Positions 45,260 through 52,727 of a stretch of 64,000 bases of DNA are shown piece after piece (the first letter of the stretch is position 1; each line of letters opens with the position of its first letter). Source of the stretch: a bacterium (lineage in GTDB: Bacteria > Planctomycetota > Planctomycetia > Pirellulales > Pirellulaceae); contig JAUIGN010000021.1 of the NCBI GenBank assembly GCA_030430075.1, positions 62,001 to 126,000 of the forward strand. The letters are read 5' to 3'. Made by a program: the position numbers and the translations under genes. Under the pieces are notes generated by a model that saw only the letters and a program-made list of their open reading frames with translations, did no database searches and was not told the DNA's origin.

Positions 45260-45293
45260 CTTGGTGCTTACTCGAATTCAATCTTACGCCCTG

Positions 45294-45815
45294 TCAAAAA
45301 CCGTCCTGGCCGACTCTGTTAACAATCCGACCGGCCTGTTCAAGCTGATAAAGAAGATTCGGTTCTTTGTAGAGGACAAAGGGGAATCGAGGGTCAACAA
45401 GCTCGCTCCTCCAAGGATGGTCCTCAGCGAGAAAATGTTTGACAACATCCTCTCGCTCGGTTTTGTACTTCTGCCAGATACGGATCGAGTCAGGGTTCAG
45501 TCCGGTTCCTGTAAATGCGCCAAGGCCAACAGACGAAGCAGCTTCGATTACAAGGTCGTAGATGAACGGCCCCCAACCGTCATGAGCTTCCGATGCACAG
45601 ATGCGCCAGACTTCCTTTCCAGATGTCGGGTCTTGATGAACGTCTACCGTAATGCGAAACATGACTCGTGTATTGTCGTCGGGATGTGGCTCGTGACCAT
45701 AGAACAGTTGTCCAGAATCATCGACTGCCGTGAACTCGATCTCGCCCAATCTTGGGTATGTTCTAATTTCGACCAGCACTTCTTTTGGCAGATCGTCAAT
45801 TTGCTTGCGTGTCAT
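45294..45815 (-). CDS. Hypothetical protein with phage-type motif
   Basis: A 173-residue soluble protein. The stretch GWGPFIYDLVIEAASS followed by LNPDSIRIWQKYKTEREDV recalls, from memory, a conserved motif of uncharacterised phage proteins. No enzyme function can be assigned. It is followed by a strong terminator and preceded by another, so it is probably transcribed alone. Confidence 0.78.
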   Translation of the reverse strand: MTRKQIDDLPKEVLVEIRTYPRLGEIEFTAVDDSGQLFYGHEPHPDDNTRVMFRITVDVHQDPTSGKEVWRICASEAHDGWGPFIYDLVIEAASSVGLGAFTGTGLNPDSIRIWQKYKTEREDVVKHFLAEDHPWRSELVDPRFPFVLYKEPNLLYQLEQAGRIVNRVGQDGF

Positions 45816-45865
45816 GGTTAGTCTCCTGCATGTGTGTATGTAGTGCCCAATGAGGCGTGTCTAAT

Positions 45866-45909
45866 AGAAAGACGAAGGCCCTCCCGCCGCCGTTGGCGGC
45901 GGGAGGGCC
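45866..45909 (-). terminator. Rho-independent terminator, minus strand
   Basis: A 14-bp stem, GGCCCTCCCGCCGC (45877-45890) with GCGGCGGGAGGGCC (45896-45909), is followed on the minus strand by TTCGTCTTTC. It begins five bases after the stop of the 45915 gene. Confidence 0.82.
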
Positions 45910-45914
45910 AGGTG

Positions 45915-46763
45915 CTAATTGGTGGTCACCAGGCGGAATCGAACACCACCATCCTTGAAGGTTCCCTTCTCCAAGTACTGCTGCACGAGATGAAGAATTT
46001 CCCTGAGTTGAGAACCGTCCACACGAGCCTTCTTGGTTGTCATCATGTCGCTCAAGTCACCATAGGGTTCGACCTCGTAAAAATGGTGATCTTTGGGTTC
46101 CTCAATTTGCTCCGGCTGGTCACGGTTCTCTTGGTTGCTGGGGCCATCCTTCCTGGACTTATCCACCAGTTCTTCCAAACATTCGGCAGAGTAGCGGTCT
46201 TCCTTCTCTGAGATTTCACGAGCCGTCTGGAGCATCGACCGAGCATCGGCGTAGCTCATTTTGTCCTTGATGCGATCCAGTTGATCGGACTCGTCACGGG
46301 TCAGGTCGCTGATTCCGAAGTCGTAGAGGTTTTGAAGAAAGTTCCTTTTCTTCGCCACGGCTCTTTTCACCATCTCAACGGTTCGAGATTTGCCACTTGC
46401 TTCGGCCTCTTGCTGGGCATCCTTGATGGCCTCAACATACAAGTCGGCAAGGAGATCAGGATTGTCGGCCTTTGCCTTCGGTTCGAGGACGGCCAGCGTC
46501 GTTGCCTCTGCCGGAGACAACTGGTAGATGCCATTACCAAATTGCTCGTCCAGCAACTCCTGCTGACGAACCCAGGAGATCATCTGAGTCGCCCACTGCC
46601 GGGTGCGGTTCCATCGGCGGGCCATGTAGTTGTCGAAGGTGCCGTAGTCTTCCTTGTACATTTTCCGCTCCCGAATCTCCCGGAGAGCGTAGATGGCGTC
46701 CTTCTGCCCTTTGGCAAACTTGCGTTCGAGCGATTCCAGTTCTTTCTTTTCCTGCTCATTCAT
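45915..46763 (-). CDS. Hypothetical DNA-binding-like protein
   Basis: A 282-residue charged, mostly helical protein starting MNEQEKKELESLERKFAKGQ. The segment YKEDYGTFDNYMARRWNRTRQWATQMI resembles the helix-turn-helix of phage and plasmid ParB-like/DUF3102-type proteins that read 'short growth cycle' patterns of this kind. AGAGGAG precedes ATG 46763; upstream open frame is unused. A palindrome 94 bases upstream is shared with the next gene. Function unknown, possibly replication or partition. Confidence 0.78.
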   Translation of the reverse strand: MNEQEKKELESLERKFAKGQKDAIYALREIRERKMYKEDYGTFDNYMARRWNRTRQWATQMISWVRQQELLDEQFGNGIYQLSPAEATTLAVLEPKAKADNPDLLADLYVEAIKDAQQEAEASGKSRTVEMVKRAVAKKRNFLQNLYDFGISDLTRDESDQLDRIKDKMSYADARSMLQTAREISEKEDRYSAECLEELVDKSRKDGPSNQENRDQPEQIEEPKDHHFYEVEPYGDLSDMMTTKKARVDGSQLREILHLVQQYLEKGTFKDGGVRFRLVTTN

Positions 46764-46856
46764 TGGATTTCTCCTCTGCGTGACAGGCCGATCCGCCGCA
46801 ACTGCAAGCGTGATAAATCGACCAACACAGAGAAGCCGCCAATTCCGGCGTAGCAT

Positions 46857-46879
46857 CTTGCTACTTGCAAAGTAGCAAG
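46857..46879. promoter_or_regulatory. Operator palindrome GCTACTT-N3-AAGTAGC, copy 1
   Basis: CTTGCTACTT-GCA-AAGTAGCAAG is a perfect 10-bp inverted repeat in the gap between two minus-strand genes, 94 bases before the ATG at 46763. The inner 17 bp recur at 48151-48167. Confidence 0.7.
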
Positions 46880-46900
46880 CGACAGGATGCCCCAGGAGCC

Positions 46901-48079
46901 CTACGCAGGATCAAAAACCCAATCCACGGCCTGGGATGGCCGGTAACACCATTTACCATCACGGTACTGGATGTCCGTGTAAAGAAGTTTCGCAAGCTCA
47001 GGCGATTGCTCCGCAATCAACGCAAACGCCTCGTCGATGGACTTTCTGGTGGATTTGCGTGCCCTGTCAAAGTCTGTCGTGTACGTTTTCGTGTGCCCTT
47101 GAAAACGCATCTTGGACTGCTCTTTTTTTAGCACCGAGAGTTCGCTCTCGATCTCGTCAATTCTGTCAACCGTTTCTGGATCGCCCAAGACCTCCCGCAG
47201 GCCGTCCAGTTCGTCTTCCAACTTGGAGATTTGCTTGTCGATCCGCTTTACAGCCTCCAAGGTAAACACTTCCACCTTGCGTTCTGGTGGTTTCATGCTT
47301 CCAATCAATTCCAGTGGTGAGAATTCCTTCTGCTCATGCTTCAAAAGGCGGACGATTCTCTCCAAGCCAACTCGATGCGGTAGGATCACATTATCATTGC
47401 CCTCATTGACGGCGTATCCCACATGCCACAGTTCGTCCACCTGCTGAAACTGGCATGTGAAGTCCTCGGTCTTCGGCTTCTCGCCCGGCCTCAACCAAGT
47501 CGGGTCGCCCACCCAGGTCCGATCCCCAACCCAAGACTGAAACTGATCGGCAATGGTCCGAAGCAAGTCGTGGTTTTCTATAACTTCCAATTCATCGAAG
47601 CCTGGGCATGATTGCCGCTCTCCTGTTTCTCGACAAATCAAGTCAAGCAGGTATTCGTACTTCGGCAACTGCGAGCCGAAACGGTGGACCCAAGGTGTGT
47701 CCCAGACGAGTTCATCCGGCAGTTCGTCGATGTCCTCATACTCAGCGAGCAGATCATATCCACGCTCTAAGACAACTGGAACATCTTCTACATCGGTTGA
47801 CTCTCCAAGACCGAAGTAGTGGCTGACGGCTGTCTTGTCGCCAAATTCAGACCAGTCCTCCCACGTCGCTCGGTCGTTTGGAACACTTCCCTTATTTGAC
47901 ACGATGACATCGGCCCATCTTGCTTTCGACAGTGGCATAGAGAGATCACGGCAAACCACGAGCCGGTGGCCTATCGCTGGACCTTCTTCGGCTAAGAATC
48001 CGACATGTGACGCTAGATCACGCATGCGGTCGCAAAGAACACGGTAGCGGTCAAGTTCTGCTGCATTCACGGGATTCAT
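46901..48079 (-). CDS. Hypothetical protein with coiled coil
   Basis: A 392-residue soluble acidic protein, not recognised. Residues about 270-330 (IDKQISKLEDELDGLREVLGD... IDEIESELSVLKKEQ) form a coiled coil. The C-terminus has DIQYRDGKWCYRPSQAVDWVF. Trp and charged residues are frequent. It shares an operator type with the gene downstream and is divergent from the recombinase. Confidence 0.78.
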   Translation of the reverse strand: MNPVNAAELDRYRVLCDRMRDLASHVGFLAEEGPAIGHRLVVCRDLSMPLSKARWADVIVSNKGSVPNDRATWEDWSEFGDKTAVSHYFGLGESTDVEDVPVVLERGYDLLAEYEDIDELPDELVWDTPWVHRFGSQLPKYEYLLDLICRETGERQSCPGFDELEVIENHDLLRTIADQFQSWVGDRTWVGDPTWLRPGEKPKTEDFTCQFQQVDELWHVGYAVNEGNDNVILPHRVGLERIVRLLKHEQKEFSPLELIGSMKPPERKVEVFTLEAVKRIDKQISKLEDELDGLREVLGDPETVDRIDEIESELSVLKKEQSKMRFQGHTKTYTTDFDRARKSTRKSIDEAFALIAEQSPELAKLLYTDIQYRDGKWCYRPSQAVDWVFDPA

Positions 48080-48150
48080 CTTTCTTCTTGATTTCCTTTT
48101 CTGGCCATTTTCCCGTGTCCAGGCTCTTACCGCCAGTCCTGGGTGACCTC

Positions 48151-48167
48151 GCTACTTCGCAAGTAGC
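48151..48167. promoter_or_regulatory. Operator palindrome GCTACTT-N3-AAGTAGC, copy 2
   Basis: GCTACTT-CGC-AAGTAGC lies 72 bases upstream of the ATG at 48079 on the minus strand and about 330 bases before the recombinase start. An extra half-site-like GCTAC follows at 48173. It matches the palindrome at 46857-46879. Confidence 0.7.
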
Positions 48168-48225
48168 CAGATGCTACCCGCCCCGTGGCTGCTTGTTCAC
48201 CGACAGCACGGCGCAACGGTCGCCA

Positions 48226-48453
48226 ATGCAACTGACGATGACCAAAGTGGCGAGTAGTCCGGTGGCCCATTCAAACGACCGCAAATTGACCGAGATCGGC
48301 GAAAGCCTGATCGACCTGATCTCCTCTGAGGACTTGCGGGACTTCGATGTTCCAAGGAGAAAGCAACCCAGAATATCGTTGGAGAAACTGAGGATGCTCC
48401 TTGATGAAATTGAACAATCATCCGCCTCCAGCACACCGTCTCCGGTTAATTAG
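48226..48453 (+). CDS. Small hypothetical protein upstream of recombinase
   Basis: A possible 75-residue protein (start ATG 48226 or 48238) ending 45 bases before the recombinase. It is hydrophilic, with LTEIGESLIDLISSEDLRDF and a basic stretch RRKQPRISLEKLRMLLDEIEQ. The ribosome site is weak and no family is recognised. Position makes a recombination directionality factor conceivable; that is conjecture. Confidence 0.45.
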   Translation: MQLTMTKVASSPVAHSNDRKLTEIGESLIDLISSEDLRDFDVPRRKQPRISLEKLRMLLDEIEQSSASSTPSPVN

Positions 48454-48498
48454 AACAAAGACTACACATTACTTTCTAACAAATAGAAGAACCGCACC

Positions 48499-50469
48499 AT
48501 GATCGGCAAAGTTATCGCAGCCTATGTTCGGGTAAGCAAAGAAGATCAAGATGAACAGCGGCAAGTCAAGCGGATTGAGGATTGGGCGGCTGAGAACGGT
48601 GTGTCCATTTCTCTCTGGTTCATCGACAACGAGGGGCGGAATCCCCGTGACATGGCGAAGTACCGCAAGGAATTTCAGCGCCTCTTTACTGCTGTCAGAA
48701 CTGGACAGATCGATGTTATCGTCGTCGCCGAACAAGATCGTTTCGGTGTCGCTCATTGGGCCGAGTTTGGGCACTACGTTAATGAACTTCTCGAATATGG
48801 CGTTACCCTTTGGTCGGCGACCGAAGGAGAATTGTCAAATATGGACAACGACGTAACGGCAATTACGAACGCCCTCGGAGTTCAAAAAAGCCGGAGCGAG
48901 CAAAAGAAGATCGCTGACAGAAATCTTAGCCAAAAGATTAACCGAGCAAAGAATGGTGAATATCCTGGCGGCTATCCACCGTTTGGTTGTGACGTTGTTT
49001 GCTTTGACAAATCTGGTAAGGAACTTTGGCGAGTCCATTTCGATGGTGGTCACCACAATCGAGTCAAGATTACTGGTGACGAGCAAGTGCGGTATGACGG
49101 ACTCAATAACTTTCCTGCTAAAGACAAAGATTGCGTGTTGCGCCTTCGACCGACAATCGCTGTCGAACGAATTGAGACACTGCAAAATATCTTTCGTTGG
49201 TATACCGAAGAACAAATCTCGCCGACGCAGATCGCCACTCGTCTGCGTGACCTCGAAGTCTCGGCGTGCTTTGGGACATGGGATAAGCAGAAGATCAAAG
49301 AGATTCTTCGTAACCCAGCGGCAATTGGTTATCCAACATTCAATAAGCGGGGTGGCTCTCGGTTTGTCGAGTTCGTAGACGGAAAAATTCAGCCAGTAAC
49401 AGCCAAAGTTAAAGGAAGGGTTCGCAGTCAAAGTGACTGGATTATGCCTGACGAACCTGAGTATGACGCTTTGGTAGACGAAGAACTTTTTCAAGTCGCT
49501 CAGGCAAGACTCCAGGCACAATCGGAGAAGTACGGCAAGAAGAAAAAGAAGTCTCCTCGAACGGCTCGCTTTTGGTTGCGTAACTTGGCCGTCTGCTGGA
49601 AGTGCGGACGAGAGATGCGTATCCGAACGCAGAACGGGGGAGCGTACTTTTGCGCAACCTACGGCACTTATGGAAAGAGCAACCCGACTGGATGCAGGTG
49701 CCATGCAATCAGCAAACGAGTGCTGGAGCAAATCATTGACGATTATCTTGAACATTCTCACGGGAAGATCGCCGATTTGATCCGTGCCAACGAAACGCAA
49801 GATACATCAGTGTTCGCCAATCTGGAGGGTGAACTCATCGAGAAGTACAAGTTGCTTGCGACGTGTTGGGAGCGGATCGAGGAAACTGCGAGCAACAATC
49901 CCGACATTCGTCTTGAGCGAAAACGTATTACGGTGGAGTTCCTTGAATCTGACCAATCCGACGAAGACCTCAAACGCTTCATCCGCTCGAAGATCAATCT
50001 GTATCAGTCGTGCAACCAGGGTCATCAGCGACAAGTTGACGTAGAGATGGTGCGACTCGAAGCAGAGCGAGAACGGCTGTCGAACCTTCTCTCTCGTTTG
50101 CCGGAGACGGCCACAAGGACCATTCAGAATACTGCTGAAGACCTTGAGCAAACTGAATTGTTGATCCAAGAAGCAGAAGCACGTCGAAAGAACGTAGCTG
50201 GCGAGATGTGGGATTGTCTTGCCGAACTTCGGCAACGGCATGATGTTCTGGATCGTGTGCGAACGGTAGTCTCGGATGATGCTGGTTACCGCAGAAAAGC
50301 CGAACTTGCGTCACAAGTGATTGAGCAGGTGGTCATCGAGTACGACGAGCGCAACGAGAAGGCTGCAAACCGACCCAAGAGTGTGCCGATCAAAATCGAA
50401 GTCATCCCAAAGCTGGGAGATTCGTACATTTTTTGTTTACCGGATAGAAGTCAGCCGGCGCCAAGTTGA
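48499..50469 (+). CDS. Large serine recombinase (island integrase)
   Basis: A 656-residue large serine recombinase. The N-terminal catalytic domain has YVRVSKEDQ with nucleophile S13 and the conserved VVAEQDRFG. The recombinase domain includes PPFGC and WDKQKIKEILRNPAAIGYPTFNKRGG. A zinc ribbon follows (CWKCGREM... CRC), then a long coiled coil (residues about 510-600). The last codons (from A654 to the TGA) lie in yifB DNA, so the stop codon is supplied by the host. Joining the island ends would instead give a 705-residue protein with a basic tail. The enzyme is the best candidate for having inserted the island. Confidence 0.93.
   Translation: MIGKVIAAYVRVSKEDQDEQRQVKRIEDWAAENGVSISLWFIDNEGRNPRDMAKYRKEFQRLFTAVRTGQIDVIVVAEQDRFGVAHWAEFGHYVNELLEYGVTLWSATEGELSNMDNDVTAITNALGVQKSRSEQKKIADRNLSQKINRAKNGEYPGGYPPFGCDVVCFDKSGKELWRVHFDGGHHNRVKITGDEQVRYDGLNNFPAKDKDCVLRLRPTIAVERIETLQNIFRWYTEEQISPTQIATRLRDLEVSACFGTWDKQKIKEILRNPAAIGYPTFNKRGGSRFVEFVDGKIQPVTAKVKGRVRSQSDWIMPDEPEYDALVDEELFQVAQARLQAQSEKYGKKKKKSPRTARFWLRNLAVCWKCGREMRIRTQNGGAYFCATYGTYGKSNPTGCRCHAISKRVLEQIIDDYLEHSHGKIADLIRANETQDTSVFANLEGELIEKYKLLATCWERIEETASNNPDIRLERKRITVEFLESDQSDEDLKRFIRSKINLYQSCNQGHQRQVDVEMVRLEAERERLSNLLSRLPETATRTIQNTAEDLEQTELLIQEAEARRKNVAGEMWDCLAELRQRHDVLDRVRTVVSDDAGYRRKAELASQVIEQVVIEYDERNEKAANRPKSVPIKIEVIPKLGDSYIFCLPDRSQPAPS
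50454..50458. other. Right island junction (att core GCCGG)
   Basis: GCCGG here is in register with 19222-19226. Island DNA lies to the left, and the yifB N-terminal coding sequence to the right. It falls inside the last codons of the recombinase. Confidence 0.8.
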
Positions 50470-50668
50470 TCACCACCCGGTCTTGAGGCCGTTGAAACCC
50501 CGAGTTCACCATCGCCCGCTCGATCCGATGCGTACTTTCTTTGACGGCCGCTTCGGGGAGCCCAACCAGGATGGTTTTGGGGAGCGCGCCCGGGGATACG
50601 TCCACCTCGACCTCGACCGGCAAAGCCTCGATCCCCAACAACGAAAACGTATTCAATTTCGCCAGCAT
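50454..50668 (-). pseudogene. yifB: yifB/comM N-terminal fragment (split by island)
   Basis: From ATG 50668, 72 host codons encode MLAKLNTFSLLGIEALPVEV through QDRVVINLAPA, the canonical N-terminal domain of YifB/ComM. Beyond the junction the frame reads island DNA and stops at 50402. It fits the C-terminal fragment at 17898-19226 without gap or overlap, giving 512 residues, the normal family length. Confidence 0.95.
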
Positions 50669-50886
50669 GCCCGTGTCGGCCCACAAGAACGGAAAAACAG
50701 AACGCGGGGATCGGTTTTAGGCGACGGCTGTCTGGCGGGCAATGCGACGCGATTGCATTTACATGTAACTTTAGATCGTGCAAAGGCGGTGGCCGGCGCT
50801 CTTGTTGGCGGCTGCCGACCGTGGCGCCGGTGGCAACTTCGGAATTGGCCGATGTGGGCGGGTCGAAGTCGAATACGGTGGCCTCC

Positions 50887-51027
50887 GACCCAACAGGGAC
50901 ATCCACAATCAGGACCCAACAGGGACATCCATGACCCAACAGGGACATCCACAATCGGGACACAACAGGGGGCCCAACAGGGACATCCAACATCGGCCCA
51001 ACAGCGGGGGGCCCAATGGGGACATCC
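50887..51027 (+). repeat. Degenerate array of ACCCAACAGGGACATCC repeats
   Basis: Copies start near 50887, 50913, 50933, 50973 and 51012, most reading GACCCAACAGGGACATCC, with irregular spacing of 20-40 bases and a degenerate copy near 50997. All are in one orientation. They lie next to a REP-associated transposase gene, and the inverse form GGATGTCCC occurs on its other side. Confidence 0.8.
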
Positions 51028-51219
51028 AACATCGGAGCCGAACGACGAGTTGCCTGCCCAGCCGAGGTCTCACACTGAGGAAAGGTATGCTGCCATGAAG
51101 GGGCAAAAACTTCGGTCACGCAGAGTGGCGCGTGGCAGTATCGTACGCGACGTGAACACCAACGGCGGACGACACTGTTTCTAGTCGGCGCCGGTTCCTC
51201 AAACCACTGGCAAGCGGTC

Positions 51220-52338
51220 TCAGTCGCCTGTTACTGCGAATAACTTCGAGCCGGGTGCCTGCAAGTAGCTCTGCCCTCGCCGAGCGGCTTCGGCCGCCAA
51301 CCGTTCCGCATTGCCGGCCGCACGCTTGAAGAGTTTGCCAAACTTCTTGACCAACTCACACCAGTCGCCGACTTTCAGGCCCAGCCTTTCCAGGATCGGT
51401 GCCAGTTCTGGCGGGATGCTGCGTCGCCCTCGTGAGCGGAGTTGCCGCCCGGTCCAGTCCAGAAGCTCCAGGTACTGCGAAAGCGACATCGACAGGAAAC
51501 CCTTCAGGCTGGCTCGCCTGCCGCATAAGCTGGCGTCCGGTCCTGGGGAAGCGGCTGTTTCCTGAATCTCCAGCGGACTCATCCAGCCACTTTTTATCGG
51601 CCGGCGACTCCGCTCCCAAGCGCGTGTTGCCTGCCGCTGTCTTCGCCGTCGTGCATCTTTGTCTTTAGAGCACGATGCTTGAGGCTTCTGCTCAAGCAAG
51701 TCGTCAATCCGGTCCTTCGCGCCGGTATACTCGGACTCCTCCGGCGAGTTAGCCAACGCCGCGCGGACCGGATTCAAGTCAACGTACGCGGCACAGGCCA
51801 ACAGCGAAGCTTCGTCCAGCAGCAACTGAGCCTTGAAACGGCCTTCCCAGAATCGGCCGCTGCACTGGTCCTCCCGATTGGCCCTGCGGGCGATGTTCTC
51901 TGCCAGGCACCGCATCCACCAACTAACGTCCGACAACCGCCGCCGCACTTCCGCCAGTCGCTCTGGGTTGCCCGTAACGGTCGCGATCTCCGGGCCAGTC
52001 GGAACGGCAGCCGAGCCATCTTCGAGTCTCCGAACGGGGAAGAGTCGCAACCAACGGCGGGCCACGTCGTCGTCGCTCCAGGTGGCCACGACATCGGGCC
52101 GAGTGCGGAGAACCAGATGCATATGGTTGGACAACACAGTGTAGGTAAGGCAGTCGATCCCGAATACTGATGCGAGAATCTCCAACCGTTGGCGGACCCA
52201 GCCGCGACGGTGCTCGAACGATCTTCCGGAGATCTTGTCGCTTCCACACAAGTATGCTCTTCGGACGCACCGTTGAACCCCATGGATCACCTGGACCGTG
52301 TTCGGGTCGAGATACTCGCTGCGTGCCTGGCGTGGCAT
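51220..52338 (-). CDS. REP-associated tyrosine transposase
   Basis: A 372-residue member of the IS200/REP-associated Y1 transposase group. VLSNHMHLVLRT contains the HxH of the HUH metal site, and ACAAYVDLNPVRAAL is the family's conserved YVxLNPVRA. Planctomycetes carry many such long variants with a basic C-terminal extension. The start at 52338 (MPRQARSEYLD) matches family N-termini. These enzymes mobilise short palindromic repeats rather than themselves. Repeats of the expected kind flank it. Confidence 0.85.
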   Translation of the reverse strand: MPRQARSEYLDPNTVQVIHGVQRCVRRAYLCGSDKISGRSFEHRRGWVRQRLEILASVFGIDCLTYTVLSNHMHLVLRTRPDVVATWSDDDVARRWLRLFPVRRLEDGSAAVPTGPEIATVTGNPERLAEVRRRLSDVSWWMRCLAENIARRANREDQCSGRFWEGRFKAQLLLDEASLLACAAYVDLNPVRAALANSPEESEYTGAKDRIDDLLEQKPQASCSKDKDARRRRQRQATRAWERSRRPIKSGWMSPLEIQETAASPGPDASLCGRRASLKGFLSMSLSQYLELLDWTGRQLRSRGRRSIPPELAPILERLGLKVGDWCELVKKFGKLFKRAAGNAERLAAEAARRGQSYLQAPGSKLFAVTGD

Positions 52339-52545
52339 TTCGGTACTCCTCAATTGGCAACACGTTAGAGGCCCAGGCGGCAAGTAGTTCCACTGCACCG
52401 TCGAAGCGGCCGAACGGGTTTGCAAACGCACCTGGGAACCGGACTATCGCAAGAATCTAGCGACGGCGATCAAGAGGCAAAACACCCAGCACATGCACTT
52501 ACATGTATCTGCGAACTCTGAAAGTCTGCACGCATGACGGATATT

Positions 52546-52586
52546 GGATGTCCCTATTGCCTCCTTTGCCCCCGTTGGATGTCCCC
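52546..52586 (-). repeat. GGATGTCCC repeats right of the transposase
   Basis: GGATGTCCC at 52546-52554 and TTGGATGTCCCC at 52575-52586 are reverse complements of the GGGACATCC core found left of the transposase. A C-rich tract (CCTTTGCCCCC units) surrounds them. Confidence 0.7.
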
Positions 52587-52657
52587 TTTGCCCCCCCTTT
52601 GCCCCCTCGTAGGCCCACCCCAAAAATCCCCAACCCAAGATTAGGACACTACGCGAC

Positions 52658-52702
52658 AAAAAAAGCCCCGCGGGCCTGCCGTTGCCGGCTTCCCACGGGG
52701 CT
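52658..52702 (-). terminator. Rho-independent terminator of the cytochrome peroxidase gene
   Basis: On the minus strand, AGCCCCG-T-GGG (52702-52692) pairs with CCC-G-CGGGGCT (52674-52664), followed by a run of seven T. It lies 25 bases past the stop at 52728. Confidence 0.85.
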
Positions 52703-52727
52703 CGTTGTAGCAACTTTCCGGCAATCA

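Larger units (their letters stand above)
19222..50458. mobile_element. 31.2-kb integrative island inserted in yifB/comM
   Basis: Boundaries are set by the split yifB gene and by the shared GCCGG core. Joining the flanks restores a 512-codon YifB frame. A large serine recombinase lies at the right end. The DNA inside is visibly less GC-rich than both flanks. Contents are a giant signalling ATPase, a recombinase operon with plasmid-associated genes, a BREX-like defence operon, a structured non-coding region and three unknown genes. No conjugation or phage structural genes are seen, so it looks like a defence-carrying mobilisable or satellite-type island rather than an ICE or prophage. Confidence 0.92.
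50719..52508. repeat. Diverged ~50-bp direct repeats flanking the REP transposase unit
   Basis: The segment around 50719-50768 (AGGCGACGGC ... TGCATTTACATGTA) is similar to 52459-52508 (AGCGACGGC ... TGCACTTACATGTA) in the same orientation. The last 14 bases differ at one position (50754-50767 against 52494-52507). The two copies enclose the transposase and its left repeat array. Confidence 0.55.

Noticed and set aside
45015..45281. 88-codon minus-strand open frame
   Set aside because: It contains a perfect rho-independent terminator and other hairpins, and has no protein-like features.
19222..50458. Prophage or conjugative element
   Set aside because: No capsid, tail, terminase, relaxase, coupling protein or type IV secretion gene is recognisable.
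50887..51027. CRISPR-like array
   Set aside because: Spacing is irregular, units are degenerate, no cas gene is present, and the reverse-complement units occur on the other side of a REP transposase.
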